Part shown: positions 40,208 through 49,177 of the stretch, in pieces
Numbering within the stretch: the first letter of the stretch is position 1
Layout: each line of letters opens with the position of its first letter
DNA from: Nanohaloarchaea archaeon PL-Br10_U2g16
GTDB lineage: Archaea; Nanohalarchaeota; Nanosalinia; Nanosalinales; Nanosalinaceae
Length of the DNA: 49,177 nucleotides
Assembly: GCA_001563995.1 (NCBI GenBank)
Contig: LKMV01000001.1
Coordinates: forward strand, 1-49,177
Direction of reading: 5' to 3'
The notes under the pieces: generated by a model
The model's input: only the letters and a program-made list of their open reading frames with translations
What the model was told of the DNA's origin: nothing
Databases searched by the model: none
Program-made: the position numbers and the translations under genes

Positions 40208-43200
40208 TCAGACCGTAAACTGTTCAAGCCCGCTCTGACGGTTATCTTTACCGAATAAGCTTTGAATCGTCTTTTTCAGCACCAGAATCTCCTGTCTGGT
40301 GTAAGGTGAGATCTCATACTCATCTATCAGATCTTTCGATGGGTTCAAGTACTTCTTGATAGTCCCCTCAGAGATCGTAAGCAGTACCTTCCCGTCACAT
40401 TCAGGACACTGAGCCGTAGTCTTTCCTGTAGGAGCTATCGTCTGGTTGGTCATAGGCACACGTCTAAACTTGGTGTTACAGTCTACACAACGCATCTCCT
40501 GGGAAGAGAAAGATCTCAGATTTCCTTTAATATCCGGTATGAAATGTTTGTTCAGCAGAAGCTCCGCGACAGAGTCCTCATCCACACATTTCAGCTTTTC
40601 ACAGAGACCTAGCTGGGAAGACGTCTTATCACTCATCTCATCCAACGTTACGTACTCGCTCTGGTTTGGACCGTTCTCTACATTATCCGTGTCATGTGTA
40701 TAGCCATGTCTAAACGGCTCATCCGAATGGACGATATCCTCGCCTATCTGAATTTCTGTTTCAAGTTCCCATGGCTTTTTGTAATCCAAAGTTTCCTCGT
40801 AAAAGCTGAGAGGATATTCATCAACAGTCTCTATCGCCCATGCCTCATCGTCCACCTCATCAGCGTTCAAAACTGTTGAAAGGATTAATGGTGCGTCCAT
40901 GGTTCTTGCACCTGTCATGTCAGGCAGGAACTCTCTTGAAAAGTTTAAAAGTCCATCCATAAGCAGTAGAATAGCGTCCTCATCACCATCACAGTTGTTT
41001 GTGATTAAATTTTCAGATGTGAGGAAGTTATGTGTTTCTTCAACCTCTATATCGTACATAAACCTTTCCTCAGCTTTCTCTATTTCTTTCTCAGTTATTT
41101 CATCCAGCACCAAATCATTTTTAATTTCTATTCTTGGTTTTCTAGCCTTCTCATAATCTTTTTCTAACGTTTGTTGCTTTCTTTCCAGCTCAAATCCTAT
41201 TTCCTTACCAAACTTTACCGCAAAGGAAGATCTTATGTGTAGCTTGTGGGATGTAAATGTCTCCCCCTCATAATGTTCCTCTCCGTACTTGTCAATTAAT
41301 ATACCTCCGGCTTCTCTTTCAGAAGTTGAGAAACGGGCAAATATTCCAAATCTCTTCAAGAGAAAGTCCATATCATCCAAAAGCTCTCTTGAAACAGATG
41401 TAGCGTTTATATGTAGTCTACCGTCTTCAACAGCTCCATCTCCAGCGAAGTATGCTGAAAGCATATGTCTTACCTTCTCTTTAGGCAGAGATTTGACTAA
41501 CTGCGGTACCTTTTTAGTATGAGCTCCTTTTCCGGCTTCAAGGTTTTCAAACACCTCATAGATGATCCTAGAACTTATGGTTAGTATATGGTCTCCTTCA
41601 GATGGTTCAACACCGAATACTTCTACAATACTTTGTTCTATATCTTTTTTCAGTTTTTCTTCTCCAAAAGCGAAACATACCTGGTAAAACTCTTCTCCTT
41701 TTTGCTCTGATTTCCTAATATACCCTTCAGCGAGATAGTATCCTATCAACTTCATGAAATGCTTATCTATCTTTACTGTATTTTCTATCTCGATATTATC
41801 TCTTTTAGCTGCTAAAACTGCGTCATCCGAGATGCTATAATCTTTATCTGCGGCCTCCGACAAATTATTAAGAACTTCTATCGGCGTACTTTCTCTATAT
41901 CTGTAGTTGCTTAGAGTTTTTTTATTTGTGCCTATCTCATCCGAAGCTGATTTCAAGCCTCCTAAACTATCAATTAGCCTATTCAGCTCCTCGTTAGAAC
42001 CTCTTATACTTATATCCTCTGGCTCTATAAAATCAGTTATTCTTATTTTGAGTATATCATCTTCTTCTACAGGTATGGTTAATGGATTAATGACCTTATC
42101 TCCTTCATCTACCGCTCTAGCTTTTTTTATACCCTCTTCGGTCTTCACCTTGTGATCCGGGAACACTGATATCTTTCTGCCCGATCCTGTCTCGAAATGG
42201 ATTTTAAACTCTTGGGCAGGGGCTCTATACACCTTAGAAGCTTTAGAAGAGTTTAAAGAACCGTTCTGCTCCGAAACAACATCCAGATCAATACTTTTCT
42301 CTACAGTGCCTGTGCTGTCAGCCTCTTCAGCACCATCAGCCCTTTCAAATAACTCCTTTAACTTGATACTGTCCCCATTAGCAAGCTTAATTTTCTCATC
42401 TCCTGGTAAACAGTTCCTTCTTTTCGCTGCATGCCAGTAAGGGTGTGCATAAATCCCTTTAGCGTCTGTAAACCCTATAATCCTTCCTACTGTTCCTCCC
42501 GAGGTGTGGGGAGCCAGCCCGATTACGAGAGACCCTACAAGATCTTCTTTATCCTCTACATTATAGTAAGGCTCTAGACCGTAAAACTTCTCCAAAAGTT
42601 CATCCACAAAATCTGCTACACGCATAAAGTAGTCTCCTGCAGCTAAAGTATTGTCTGAGTCAGGTATGACTATGTCCTGAGGCTTCATGGCTAACACTTG
42701 GTCCTCTGATTCAAGAGGCTCTCCATCAACATCCTCAGTGTATCCAAGCTCTCTAAGCCTTTCTACTGATACAGATATTTCCTTAGGCTTGAAATGTGTC
42801 ATCGGTAGATCGGATGCATCGTATCTGACCGTTCCGTCCTTGTTTACGTATAAATCATACTTTTCTCTCAGAAATCCTTTTTCTATAGGCTCTACATGTT
42901 TATGTTTCCCGCTCATACCTCTAACGGATTTAAGCAGCTCAGGCATCTTTCTTATTCCAAGATTGTCCATAGCTCTATTGACAAGATCCTCTACCTCGAT
43001 ATCAGTATATTTGTATCTTGACAGTCTATCGTTTCCACAGCTATCACAAACCTCTTTTTCTTCTTTATGCTCTTTCTTACAGTCTGTACAGAACCATATC
43101 GGCTCAGTGGAAACGTTACAGTCCAGACAGTATGAGAAGTAGCTGTAATCTCCGCATTCTGGACATTTATTATGTATTATACCCTCTCCGTTAATTTTTC

Positions 43201-45130
43201 CATGTTCGTATGCAGCTGCCAGGTTTCTCATCCTACCACCTTCTTCTTTACCGCAAGGGAACAGAAGCTGTGGCTTTCCTTTAATTGTTCTTCTTTCAGC
43301 CTTCTCAGGACGGCCCATCCTTCCTCCAAGGTAATGTGGTGCTTGTTCTCTAAGCTCTACACCTGATACCTCCTCAATAAACTCGGGTATATCTTCAGCA
43401 GATTCAATATCATTCAAAGCATCTTCATTGTCCTGCTCCGGTCTCAAGAGAGCTTTTAACACCTTGTGATCATTTTTAGTAAGCTTTATCTCTCCATCCT
43501 CCATCTTATGTTGGAGAAGTATATCTTCAAGACATTCTTTAGTTTTTTTACCGGAAAGATCCTCGTTTTCCAGAGAGCTGTACAGTGCTTTAAACCTTTC
43601 AACAGTGGTCTCAGTCCAGTGGTAGGTCCATTTTGGATGGAGCGGTATACCGAGTTTTTCAGATATTTTAAACGCCTCCTCCGGGGTCGGATCCCTATCT
43701 GTAAAGTCCCTACCCAGCTTTACGTCTTTTTGTTCCACAGCTCTCCCCAGCTCTTTCTCCCACCACTCTTCAACATAAGGAGATGGTAAAAGTTTTTTAC
43801 CGTTCTCTACAAACTCTCCAAACGGCGTTAACATGTCTCCTAGGAACAGTATCTCCTCTATATCATCTTCATATTTGGTAACCATCTCCCTTGACTCCAT
43901 CCTCATCACATCACCGTTTTCCAGTTTTACAACAGGCGGATGTATAGATTCACAAGGCGTTCCAACCGTAGCTTTCATAGGATACTCTGTCTTCATCTGT
44001 GTTCCTATAGAAAGAAACCTTTCCGTTACCTCCATGGTAGCAGGATGGAAAGATGTAGCTGCAAGCCCGTTAGTCCTAGAGTGGCCGTATCTAAGTCTAA
44101 AGCCTCCTTTTCTTCCAGGATGGCCAAATACAGGTCTTCCAGCGGTAAGAGAGCCAAGGTATTTGTCCGATGGAGTGTATCCTTTTTCTTCCTCTTTACC
44201 ATCTTCCTCCTCTTCTTCGTCAGAATCTCCTGATGAGTGAATCTCTTTCTGAAGATCAAGATAACCTCCGACCCATTCCCAGTGCTCCAGTCCAAACTCT
44301 TCTCCCCATTTCTCTATACGTTTTTTTATCTTAGGGGCTTTAAGAGGTAGTCCATCTAGATATACCAGACACATACCTCCTCTTATTCTATTGCTTTGTA
44401 CCCTATCTAAGTCTTTGTAATTTGAAACATCCAGCTGCTCAGTAGGCGATCCTGTGACCTCTACAGGCACGTTTTCAGCGATGAACTCTGTCTCTTCTCT
44501 GGTCGGGTTGTACTGTTTGGCTGTAATTCTGTTATAGTAGTCTTCAACCTCTGCAGCATACCTTTTAACCACTGTATCGGAAGGTTTGAACTTATCAAGT
44601 CCGACACCTATCCTCACGTAATCAGATAGAAGCACGCTCATAGCTGATGCCGTTCCACCGGCAGATCTGATAGGTCCTGAGTAGTAAACCGCCAGATATT
44701 CTGTTCCATCGTTGTTTTCACGTATCTTTATTTCTCCAATTCCTTCTAAAGGCGCTGTGGTGATTCCTCCTGTCATGTAGGACACACCTACACGAATACC
44801 TGCGTTACAAGCCTTTTCTTTATCATCAAACTCGTAAAAATCCCCTTGTGCTATCTCTCTGGCGATCGAGAAAGCTACACGTTCATCATTTTTACCATAC
44901 TCATCCTCTAGCTCTCTTATCCTTTCAGGCACCCCTTGGTCTTCAAGCTCCGGAAACTTGGCGGCCATAACAAGCGAAGAAGCCTTTTCCGGAAGATCTG
45001 TTGCTACAGGGATATCTGCCTTTTTCTCCGGATCTTTAGACTGTGATCTTGCTTCGTTAGCAACCTCAAATGCTTTATCCGTCTGTTCAGATATTTTTTC
45101 AAAGTATTTTTCTGTTTCCATTACTTTCAC
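40208..45130 (-). CDS. polC: DNA polymerase D large subunit DP2, with intein
   Basis: A 1640-residue precursor; 1167 residues after removal of the 473-residue intein at 907-1379. Exteins carry the PolD features: N-terminal KAFEVANEARSQSKDP, IKIRENNDGTEYLAVYYSGPIRSAGGTASAMSVLL, HFKPKEISVS and AHPYWHAAKRRN|CDGDEDA, where D1381 and D1383 are the catalytic aspartates; C-terminal zinc-binding Cys pairs (CVDCN, CPEC); and a terminal QSGLEQF that fits a PCNA-interacting motif. It is the replicative polymerase's catalytic subunit. The GTG start overlaps the TGA of DP1 (GTGA); an ATG three codons later is possible. Confidence 0.97.
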   Translation of the reverse strand: MKVMETEKYFEKISEQTDKAFEVANEARSQSKDPEKKADIPVATDLPEKASSLVMAAKFPELEDQGVPERIRELEDEYGKNDERVAFSIAREIAQGDFYEFDDKEKACNAGIRVGVSYMTGGITTAPLEGIGEIKIRENNDGTEYLAVYYSGPIRSAGGTASAMSVLLSDYVRIGVGLDKFKPSDTVVKRYAAEVEDYYNRITAKQYNPTREETEFIAENVPVEVTGSPTEQLDVSNYKDLDRVQSNRIRGGMCLVYLDGLPLKAPKIKKRIEKWGEEFGLEHWEWVGGYLDLQKEIHSSGDSDEEEEEDGKEEEKGYTPSDKYLGSLTAGRPVFGHPGRKGGFRLRYGHSRTNGLAATSFHPATMEVTERFLSIGTQMKTEYPMKATVGTPCESIHPPVVKLENGDVMRMESREMVTKYEDDIEEILFLGDMLTPFGEFVENGKKLLPSPYVEEWWEKELGRAVEQKDVKLGRDFTDRDPTPEEAFKISEKLGIPLHPKWTYHWTETTVERFKALYSSLENEDLSGKKTKECLEDILLQHKMEDGEIKLTKNDHKVLKALLRPEQDNEDALNDIESAEDIPEFIEEVSGVELREQAPHYLGGRMGRPEKAERRTIKGKPQLLFPCGKEEGGRMRNLAAAYEHGKINGEGIIHNKCPECGDYSYFSYCLDCNVSTEPIWFCTDCKKEHKEEKEVCDSCGNDRLSRYKYTDIEVEDLVNRAMDNLGIRKMPELLKSVRGMSGKHKHVEPIEKGFLREKYDLYVNKDGTVRYDASDLPMTHFKPKEISVSVERLRELGYTEDVDGEPLESEDQVLAMKPQDIVIPDSDNTLAAGDYFMRVADFVDELLEKFYGLEPYYNVEDKEDLVGSLVIGLAPHTSGGTVGRIIGFTDAKGIYAHPYWHAAKRRNCLPGDEKIKLANGDSIKLKELFERADGAEEADSTGTVEKSIDLDVVSEQNGSLNSSKASKVYRAPAQEFKIHFETGSGRKISVFPDHKVKTEEGIKKARAVDEGDKVINPLTIPVEEDDILKIRITDFIEPEDISIRGSNEELNRLIDSLGGLKSASDEIGTNKKTLSNYRYRESTPIEVLNNLSEAADKDYSISDDAVLAAKRDNIEIENTVKIDKHFMKLIGYYLAEGYIRKSEQKGEEFYQVCFAFGEEKLKKDIEQSIVEVFGVEPSEGDHILTISSRIIYEVFENLEAGKGAHTKKVPQLVKSLPKEKVRHMLSAYFAGDGAVEDGRLHINATSVSRELLDDMDFLLKRFGIFARFSTSEREAGGILIDKYGEEHYEGETFTSHKLHIRSSFAVKFGKEIGFELERKQQTLEKDYEKARKPRIEIKNDLVLDEITEKEIEKAEERFMYDIEVEETHNFLTSENLITNNCDGDEDAILLLMDGLLNFSREFLPDMTGARTMDAPLILSTVLNADEVDDEAWAIETVDEYPLSFYEETLDYKKPWELETEIQIGEDIVHSDEPFRHGYTHDTDNVENGPNQSEYVTLDEMSDKTSSQLGLCEKLKCVDEDSVAELLLNKHFIPDIKGNLRSFSSQEMRCVDCNTKFRRVPMTNQTIAPTGKTTAQCPECDGKVLLTISEGTIKKYLNPSKDLIDEYEISPYTRQEILVLKKTIQSLFGKDNRQSGLEQFTV
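40994..42412 (-). mobile_element. Intein with LAGLIDADG homing endonuclease in PolD DP2
   Basis: A 473-residue intein between N906 and C1380, exactly at the CDGDED catalytic site, the known Pol-II insertion point of euryarchaeal inteins. Cys1 begins block A (CLPGDEKIKL). Two LAGLIDADG motifs are near residues 1128 (LIGYYLAEGYIR) and 1223 (MLSAYFAGDGAVEDG). Block F is MYDIEVEETHNFL; block G ends ITNN before C. Two usual residues are changed: block B has FPDH (990-993) rather than TxxH, and the penultimate His is Asn. Splicing may be slower or use another route, but the ends are otherwise canonical. Confidence 0.95.
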
Positions 45131-46710
45131 ATAAAGTTCTTTACTCTGGTATTTCGGTTTTTGTAGTTAACTATAGTTACCTTTCCAGGATCAGGTTCGT
45201 GCCCTACACGTTTCTGGAAATCCGTCTGGGCCTGGAAGCTCGATGAATTTATTACATTAACACCTTTATAACTTTGATTGCAGTGGGAGTGGAAATGGCC
45301 GGCTACAAAGATATCCGGTTTTTCATAGATTACAAGCTGGTCTTCACCTTCAGGAGAGATAGGTGTATCTCCATACGTAGGAGCCAGGTGTCTCCTCTTT
45401 AGAAGATCTATCATCACATGTTGTGGCTCCTCGTAGGCTTTTTCCCTTAGATCCTGTATCTTATCGACATGATCATCAAATGAACTTCCGTGGTACATCA
45501 GATTTTTGATCCCTTTAGTCTCAAAGCCGTGTAGCCTTACCATCTGAGGGTTTTGAACTAGATGAACGTTGTTGTAGTCTCTTATATTTGGTAGGGCTTT
45601 TTCAGGAAGGATAGGCTGTGGTTCAGACAACCTGACAATATCGTGGTTTCCTGGAGAGGCTATAACCTGTATCCTTTCCGGCAGCTTATCCACCCATTCC
45701 TCAAAAAGCCTGTACTGTTCGTAGACATCGTTGACCCTGAGTTCTTCCTCCTGACCAGGGTATACACCTACACCTTCCACCAGATCACCGGTTATAACCA
45801 GATAACCGACATTCTTTGCATCTTCAGACTTTAACCACTCAGCAAACCTCTGAAGTTTGTTATACATTGTGTCCTTCGATCCGATATGTAAATCTGAAAT
45901 ATACGCTGCCTCTACATTGTCCTCAGTTGTCTTAACCCCGTCAGGAATAGGAAGATCAGGCCTCACAACTTTGTTAGCGTACAGAATATCTCCTCCCATG
46001 CTGCCTATAAATCCTAATGCCTCGTCTGGAACTATCATATCGCCTTCTCTCTCATCTACTAACACCTTAAACGTATCAGTCTTGTCCTCTATCTCGACAA
46101 TGTACTTTCCGGAGTTTGTGCTGTACTTATCTTTTACAAGACCTATAGCGGTAGCATCTTCTCCCTCATTTCTTCTTGACAGCCTGTTTAATGTAGTAGC
46201 CGCCTGTAACTCTTTCCTTCTCATCAAAAGCTTCTTCATCTTGTCGTAACGGCTGTTGTAGTACTCTAAAAACTCAGGAACATCTTTCTCTTCCTTTGTT
46301 ATTTCTTTCTCATCCATCACTTCTACCTTGGTTCTCATCCGTTTATTCCTATCTCCTTCATCCAGTATTTTAACCCCTTTAGTTCCTGACTCTTCCTTAT
46401 TCTTAGTATTTTTATCCTTATTAGAGTGTTCTTGTGGATCATCAACAGATTCTTCAGGATCTTCTGTTTCCATCTCTTCTTTCAGATCCTCTTTTAGATT
46501 TTCATTACTTTCAGACTCCTGTTTCTGCATCTCCTCAAGCTTCTGATCAATTTTTTCCCTTAAAGAATCCAACATGTCCTCAGTGATATACATAGGAGGT
46601 GAGTTCAGCTCTTTAATCGCTTCTATATCTTCCTCCGTCAGCGATTCAGCTGCTTCTTTCTCTACTATACATCCTTCTTTAGTCAACTGTTTAACTGCTG
46701 CCTTGTTCAT
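45127..46710 (-). CDS. polB: DNA polymerase D small subunit DP1 (3'-5' exonuclease)
   Basis: A 527-residue PolD small subunit. Residues 1-130: helical start (MNKAAVKQLTKEGCIVEKEAAESL) plus an acidic linker rich in Glu, Lys and Asn. Residues ~150-260: OB fold (ATAIGLVKDKYSTNSGKYIVEIEDKTDTFKVLV). Residues ~265-527: calcineurin-like exonuclease with D-x-H (ISDLHIGSKD), GD (VITGDLVEG), GNHD (SPGNHDIV) and GHFHSH, all present, so proofreading activity is expected. A GGGGGG ribosome-binding site precedes the ATG. Lies 22 bp after orc1 and overlaps DP2 by 4 bp: one operon. Confidence 0.96.
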   Translation of the reverse strand: MNKAAVKQLTKEGCIVEKEAAESLTEEDIEAIKELNSPPMYITEDMLDSLREKIDQKLEEMQKQESESNENLKEDLKEEMETEDPEESVDDPQEHSNKDKNTKNKEESGTKGVKILDEGDRNKRMRTKVEVMDEKEITKEEKDVPEFLEYYNSRYDKMKKLLMRRKELQAATTLNRLSRRNEGEDATAIGLVKDKYSTNSGKYIVEIEDKTDTFKVLVDEREGDMIVPDEALGFIGSMGGDILYANKVVRPDLPIPDGVKTTEDNVEAAYISDLHIGSKDTMYNKLQRFAEWLKSEDAKNVGYLVITGDLVEGVGVYPGQEEELRVNDVYEQYRLFEEWVDKLPERIQVIASPGNHDIVRLSEPQPILPEKALPNIRDYNNVHLVQNPQMVRLHGFETKGIKNLMYHGSSFDDHVDKIQDLREKAYEEPQHVMIDLLKRRHLAPTYGDTPISPEGEDQLVIYEKPDIFVAGHFHSHCNQSYKGVNVINSSSFQAQTDFQKRVGHEPDPGKVTIVNYKNRNTRVKNFM

Positions 46711-46732
46711 TTATTCCCCCCTAACACACGTC

Positions 46733-47938
46733 TTAAATGTAAAACTTTTCTTCTACTAGTTCATTGACCTGTCTCCTTATATCTTCGGAAAGGTCAACGC
46801 TTATCTGTCTTGTTCTACCGTATCTCCCCTTTGAAATAACCTTTGCGTTTATCACGCCAAGCATATCCAGCTCAGATATAAGTCCTGATACTCTTCTCTG
46901 CGTTAACTCGGATACCTCAACCTTCTCACAGATCTGTTTGTACTCAGAGTACACATCCCCTGTGGCAATCTCTTCCTCATCCTCTACCATCTCAAGGATT
47001 GTATAGAGTACAAGCTTCGAATGTTTAGGCTGAGAACGTACAGTCTCTACTATTCTATCCCTTTCAATCTTTTCCTGAGCTTTATCTACATGTTCTACAG
47101 TGATGATATTTTTGCTGGATCTCTCAGCTAGCTCCCCGGCTACCCTTATAAGATCCAAAGCTCTTCTAGCATCACCGTGTTCCTGTGCCGCAAGAGCAGC
47201 ACATTTGGAAATTACACCATCCTCCATACAGTTCTCTACAAAAGCTCTATCAGTTCTGTCCTTAAGTATCTCCCTAAGCTCTATAGCATTATAAGGCGGA
47301 AATATAATCTCTTCTTCCGATAGAGATGATTTAACCCTTGAATCCATATACTCAGTGAAGTTAAGATCGTTTGAGATACCAAGAATAGATACTTTAGTTT
47401 CTTTCAAATCATCGTTAATCCTTGTAAGGTTGTATAGAAACTCATCTCCTACCTTCTTTACAAGAGCATCTATCTCGTCCAATGCTATAATTACTACTCC
47501 TTTCTGTCCTTTTAAGGCTTCAAAGAATCTGTTATAGACTTCATCAGTTGGTAGACCTGTACTCGGTACTTCTGCTCCTAACTGTTCTGCTAACCTTGCT
47601 AAAAGTCTGTACTCGGTGTCAGCTACTTTTTTCATCTTACAGTTAATGTATAATATGTTAAGATCTACCTGTTCGTCATCAGCAACCTCTCCTAGCTGAT
47701 CTGTAACGTGTTTTGTAATAAGCGTCTTTCCTGTTCCTACTGATCCATATACAAATACGTTACTTGGATCATCTCCTCTCAGGCTTGGAGCAAGTATTGA
47801 TGCTAGATTATCTATCTGTTGATCTCTGTGTAATATATTTTCAGGCTTCCAGTTGGTGGTTAAAGCATCCTTGTTATCGAAAAATGATTCTTTTTCAATA
47901 TAACTTGAAAACTTTGATTTCAGGTTAGTTTCTGACAT
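46733..47938 (-). CDS. orc1: Orc1/Cdc6 replication initiator
   Basis: A 401-residue AAA+ initiator. Walker A G65-S-V-G-T-G-K-T72, Walker B LDEIDAL, sensor 1 ILGISNDLNF, sensor 2 GDARRALDLIRVAGE, and a C-terminal winged helix (LTQRRVSGLISELDMLGVINAKVISKGRYGRTRQISVDL). It binds ORB boxes and loads the MCM helicase. Three ORB-like boxes lie directly upstream (48050-48242), the usual arrangement in archaea. Transcribed away from the origin into polB and polC. Confidence 0.96.
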   Translation of the reverse strand: MSETNLKSKFSSYIEKESFFDNKDALTTNWKPENILHRDQQIDNLASILAPSLRGDDPSNVFVYGSVGTGKTLITKHVTDQLGEVADDEQVDLNILYINCKMKKVADTEYRLLARLAEQLGAEVPSTGLPTDEVYNRFFEALKGQKGVVIIALDEIDALVKKVGDEFLYNLTRINDDLKETKVSILGISNDLNFTEYMDSRVKSSLSEEEIIFPPYNAIELREILKDRTDRAFVENCMEDGVISKCAALAAQEHGDARRALDLIRVAGELAERSSKNIITVEHVDKAQEKIERDRIVETVRSQPKHSKLVLYTILEMVEDEEEIATGDVYSEYKQICEKVEVSELTQRRVSGLISELDMLGVINAKVISKGRYGRTRQISVDLSEDIRRQVNELVEEKFYI

Positions 47939-48049
47939 TTTTTCCCACCGGTAAAACTTTCTTGTTCAGATTTATCGCCCCGTGTATTGCATTTGAAATG
48001 TAGGTTATAAATACCTTTCCAATCGAACCCGGGGTTAGTCGAATACACA

Positions 48050-48069
48050 CCCCTTGATTTCATATGGAG
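48050..48069 (+). promoter_or_regulatory. ORB box A
   Basis: CCCCTTGATTTCATATGGAG, same layout as box C (CCCCTTG-N-TTTCA-N2-TGGAG). Left side of the AT-rich core. Confidence 0.75.
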
Positions 48070-48154
48070 TATAGAAAACATCTCCATCTACCGATATAAC
48101 AGTGTTATATAATATATCATTGTTATTAGAAGAAGAAATAGAATGGAAATATAG

Positions 48155-48174
48155 TTCCATAGGAAACCGAGGGG
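48155..48174 (-). promoter_or_regulatory. ORB box B (inverted)
   Basis: Minus strand CCCCTCGGTTTCCTATGGAA; inverted relative to A and C, right side of the AT-rich core, so A and B flank it. Confidence 0.72.
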
Positions 48175-48222
48175 AGGAAGAACTTACAGTTTTTTACGTT
48201 AAGACAGCCGGGATGAAAATAA

Positions 48223-48242
48223 CCCCTTGGTTTCACTTGGAG
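48223..48242 (+). promoter_or_regulatory. ORB box C
   Basis: CCCCTTGGTTTCACTTGGAG, direct relative to A. It ends 41 bp before the stop of the convergent partial gene. Confidence 0.75.
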
Positions 48243-48283
48243 AATGAAGTTTGAAAAAGAAAAAAATTGTTGTAAGGTTGAAA

Positions 48284-49177
48284 CTATTCATAGATTAATT
48301 CGAACTTTTCTATTTCCCTATCTAATATTTCTTTGTAGTTACTGAACTTTTCTTTAGTCATATCACCTTCTTCCATCTCGACTCCGTTTTTATTATGTAC
48401 CATGAGATAAGAGTCTCCGTCTTCGGCATACTGTTCTGAGTGCTCAGGGGTACTGTTTTTAATTATTACAAAGTCTTCCGTCTCTAGTTCTCTATAAGAG
48501 TTATTAAATTGATTAATAATTTTTAAAGAACCCTTTTCAGTTTTAAGATTAAGTTTTTCCCTAGATTCTTTCACAGAGTAATCAAAGTATCTATTTCTAC
48601 TGTTGAAAACAGTTTGGAATGTATTTAATGATAAAATTCTTTGATTAGCCAAACGTTTCTCGATATTAACGGTTTTTGTTTCATTATTTACTTTAATCTC
48701 TGTTTTTCCTACCGAACTTCCTACGATATCAAAACTGACTGATTTTGTGGAGTTAGCTGGGACTGTTATTTTTCTATATGGTTTTTCAAGAAGATCAAGT
48801 CTGGAGTTTCTATCGGTTTCCAGATATATCTTCTCTTCAAGCTTGAACCGGTTGGGATTACTAACTTTGGCTGTGACCGTTGCTTGAGTTTCCTTTTCAA
48901 TAGTTTCCGGTGCTTGAAGTTCTAAAGCGTATTCTTCTCTGTTTACAAACCTTTCTGAGTCCTTTGAGATAACTTTACTGTCTGTAATATATACCTCTAC
49001 CTCAGATCTTCCTTTTGGTAGTTCTCCAACTCTAAACCTGTTGTTTCCTTGTTCAAGGTTGATATCTCTAGAGCTCCTGATACCGTTGAAGCTGTAGATT
49101 AGCTTGATATCCATCTCCCGGTCTGAAAATATTTCCGCGTAGACCGTATTTTGTTCTTTCTCCAGATTTACGGAGGC
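48284..49177 (-). CDS. Surface-type beta-sandwich protein, N-terminus outside window
   Basis: The visible 297 residues are the C-terminal part: the frame runs without a stop to the window edge, and the ATG at 49114 is probably internal. Strand-rich segments (NNRFRVGELPKGRSEVEVYITD; ETQATVTAKVSNPNRFKLEEKIYLETD; RKITVPANSTKSVSFDIVGSSVGKTEIKV) look like Ig/CARDB-type sandwich domains found in archaeal secreted or S-layer proteins, with a less regular C-terminal ~110 residues. The signal peptide, if any, is beyond the edge. No anchor is seen at the C-terminus. Confidence 0.7.
   Translation of the reverse strand, partial: ASVNLEKEQNTVYAEIFSDREMDIKLIYSFNGIRSSRDINLEQGNNRFRVGELPKGRSEVEVYITDSKVISKDSERFVNREEYALELQAPETIEKETQATVTAKVSNPNRFKLEEKIYLETDRNSRLDLLEKPYRKITVPANSTKSVSFDIVGSSVGKTEIKVNNETKTVNIEKRLANQRILSLNTFQTVFNSRNRYFDYSVKESREKLNLKTEKGSLKIINQFNNSYRELETEDFVIIKNSTPEHSEQYAEDGDSYLMVHNKNGVEMEEGDMTKEKFSNYKEILDREIEKFELIYE

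Larger units (their letters stand above)
47939..48283. other. oriC: Replication origin (oriC) region
   Basis: A 345-bp gene-free region next to orc1. Three ORB-like boxes: A (48050-48069), B (48155-48174, inverted) and C (48223-48242). Between A and B is an AT-rich stretch (about 48094-48130) suitable as the unwinding element. A TATA box (GGTTATAAATACC, ~48003-48015) is also present. The arrangement of inverted ORBs around an AT-rich core beside orc1 is the standard archaeal origin design. Confidence 0.85.

Overview
The window looks like chromosomal DNA of a nanohaloarchaeon (DPANN, Nanosalina/Nanohalobium-like). Reasons: archaeal information-processing genes (two minimal histones, RadA, OB-fold RPA, two-subunit PolD, archaeal DnaG, Orc1/Cdc6); very acidic proteins typical of a salt-in halophile; archaeal TATA boxes with many leaderless or short-leader starts; moderate GC by eye; and a rhodopsin with the residue signature of NsXeR, the inward proton pump described from Nanosalina. 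The genome is compact, and several convergent gene pairs abut or interlock at their stop codons.

Layout. 0-3 kb: metallophosphoesterase, histone, DEDDy exonuclease, then a ~650-bp gene-free stretch that looks like one long structured non-coding RNA. 3-8 kb: a heat-shock block grpE ... dnaK - small gene - dnaJ, interrupted by an unknown gene on the other strand. 7.9-10.6 kb: three unknown, extremely acidic, Cys/His-bearing proteins. 10.7-16.1 kb: MBL hydrolase, xenorhodopsin, an unknown membrane protein, a MATE exporter and an SPFH protein. 16.2-19 kb: second histone, RPA, RadA. 19-26.3 kb: PRC-barrel protein, ThpR, anchored OB-fold protein, three peptidases (M32, M42, M29-like), FxsA and several unknowns. 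26.9 kb: tRNA-Thr(CGU) with a 96-nt intron. 27-31 kb: DUF389 protein, HxlR regulator with a palindromic operator, and a four-gene operon of a zinc-finger/His-rich membrane protein, two small membrane proteins and a tandem winged-helix regulator. 31-34.5 kb: membrane proteins including an HtpX-like protease.

34.5-35.3 kb is the most unusual stretch: about 740 bp without a gene, packed with palindromes, two Orc1-binding-like (ORB) boxes, a perfect tandem 21-bp repeat and an iteron-like array of GTTGAA motifs, ending at the promoter of a coiled-coil/winged-helix protein. 36.2-40.1 kb: DnaG, a DUF167 protein with a structured leader, three unknown proteins (at least two paralogous), and a CBS/zinc-ribbon protein. 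40.2-48.3 kb: polD large subunit (with an intein in its catalytic motif), polD small subunit and orc1/cdc6, followed by a clear origin: three ORB boxes around an AT-rich core. The last gene, a surface-type beta-sandwich protein, runs off the end.

Taken together, the right half is a replication locus (origin, initiator, polymerase, primase) with a possible second Orc1-responsive site 13 kb away. The left half combines chaperones, chromatin, recombination and light-driven ion transport. Starts were chosen from TATA spacing and ribosome-binding sites where these disagree with the longest reading frame.
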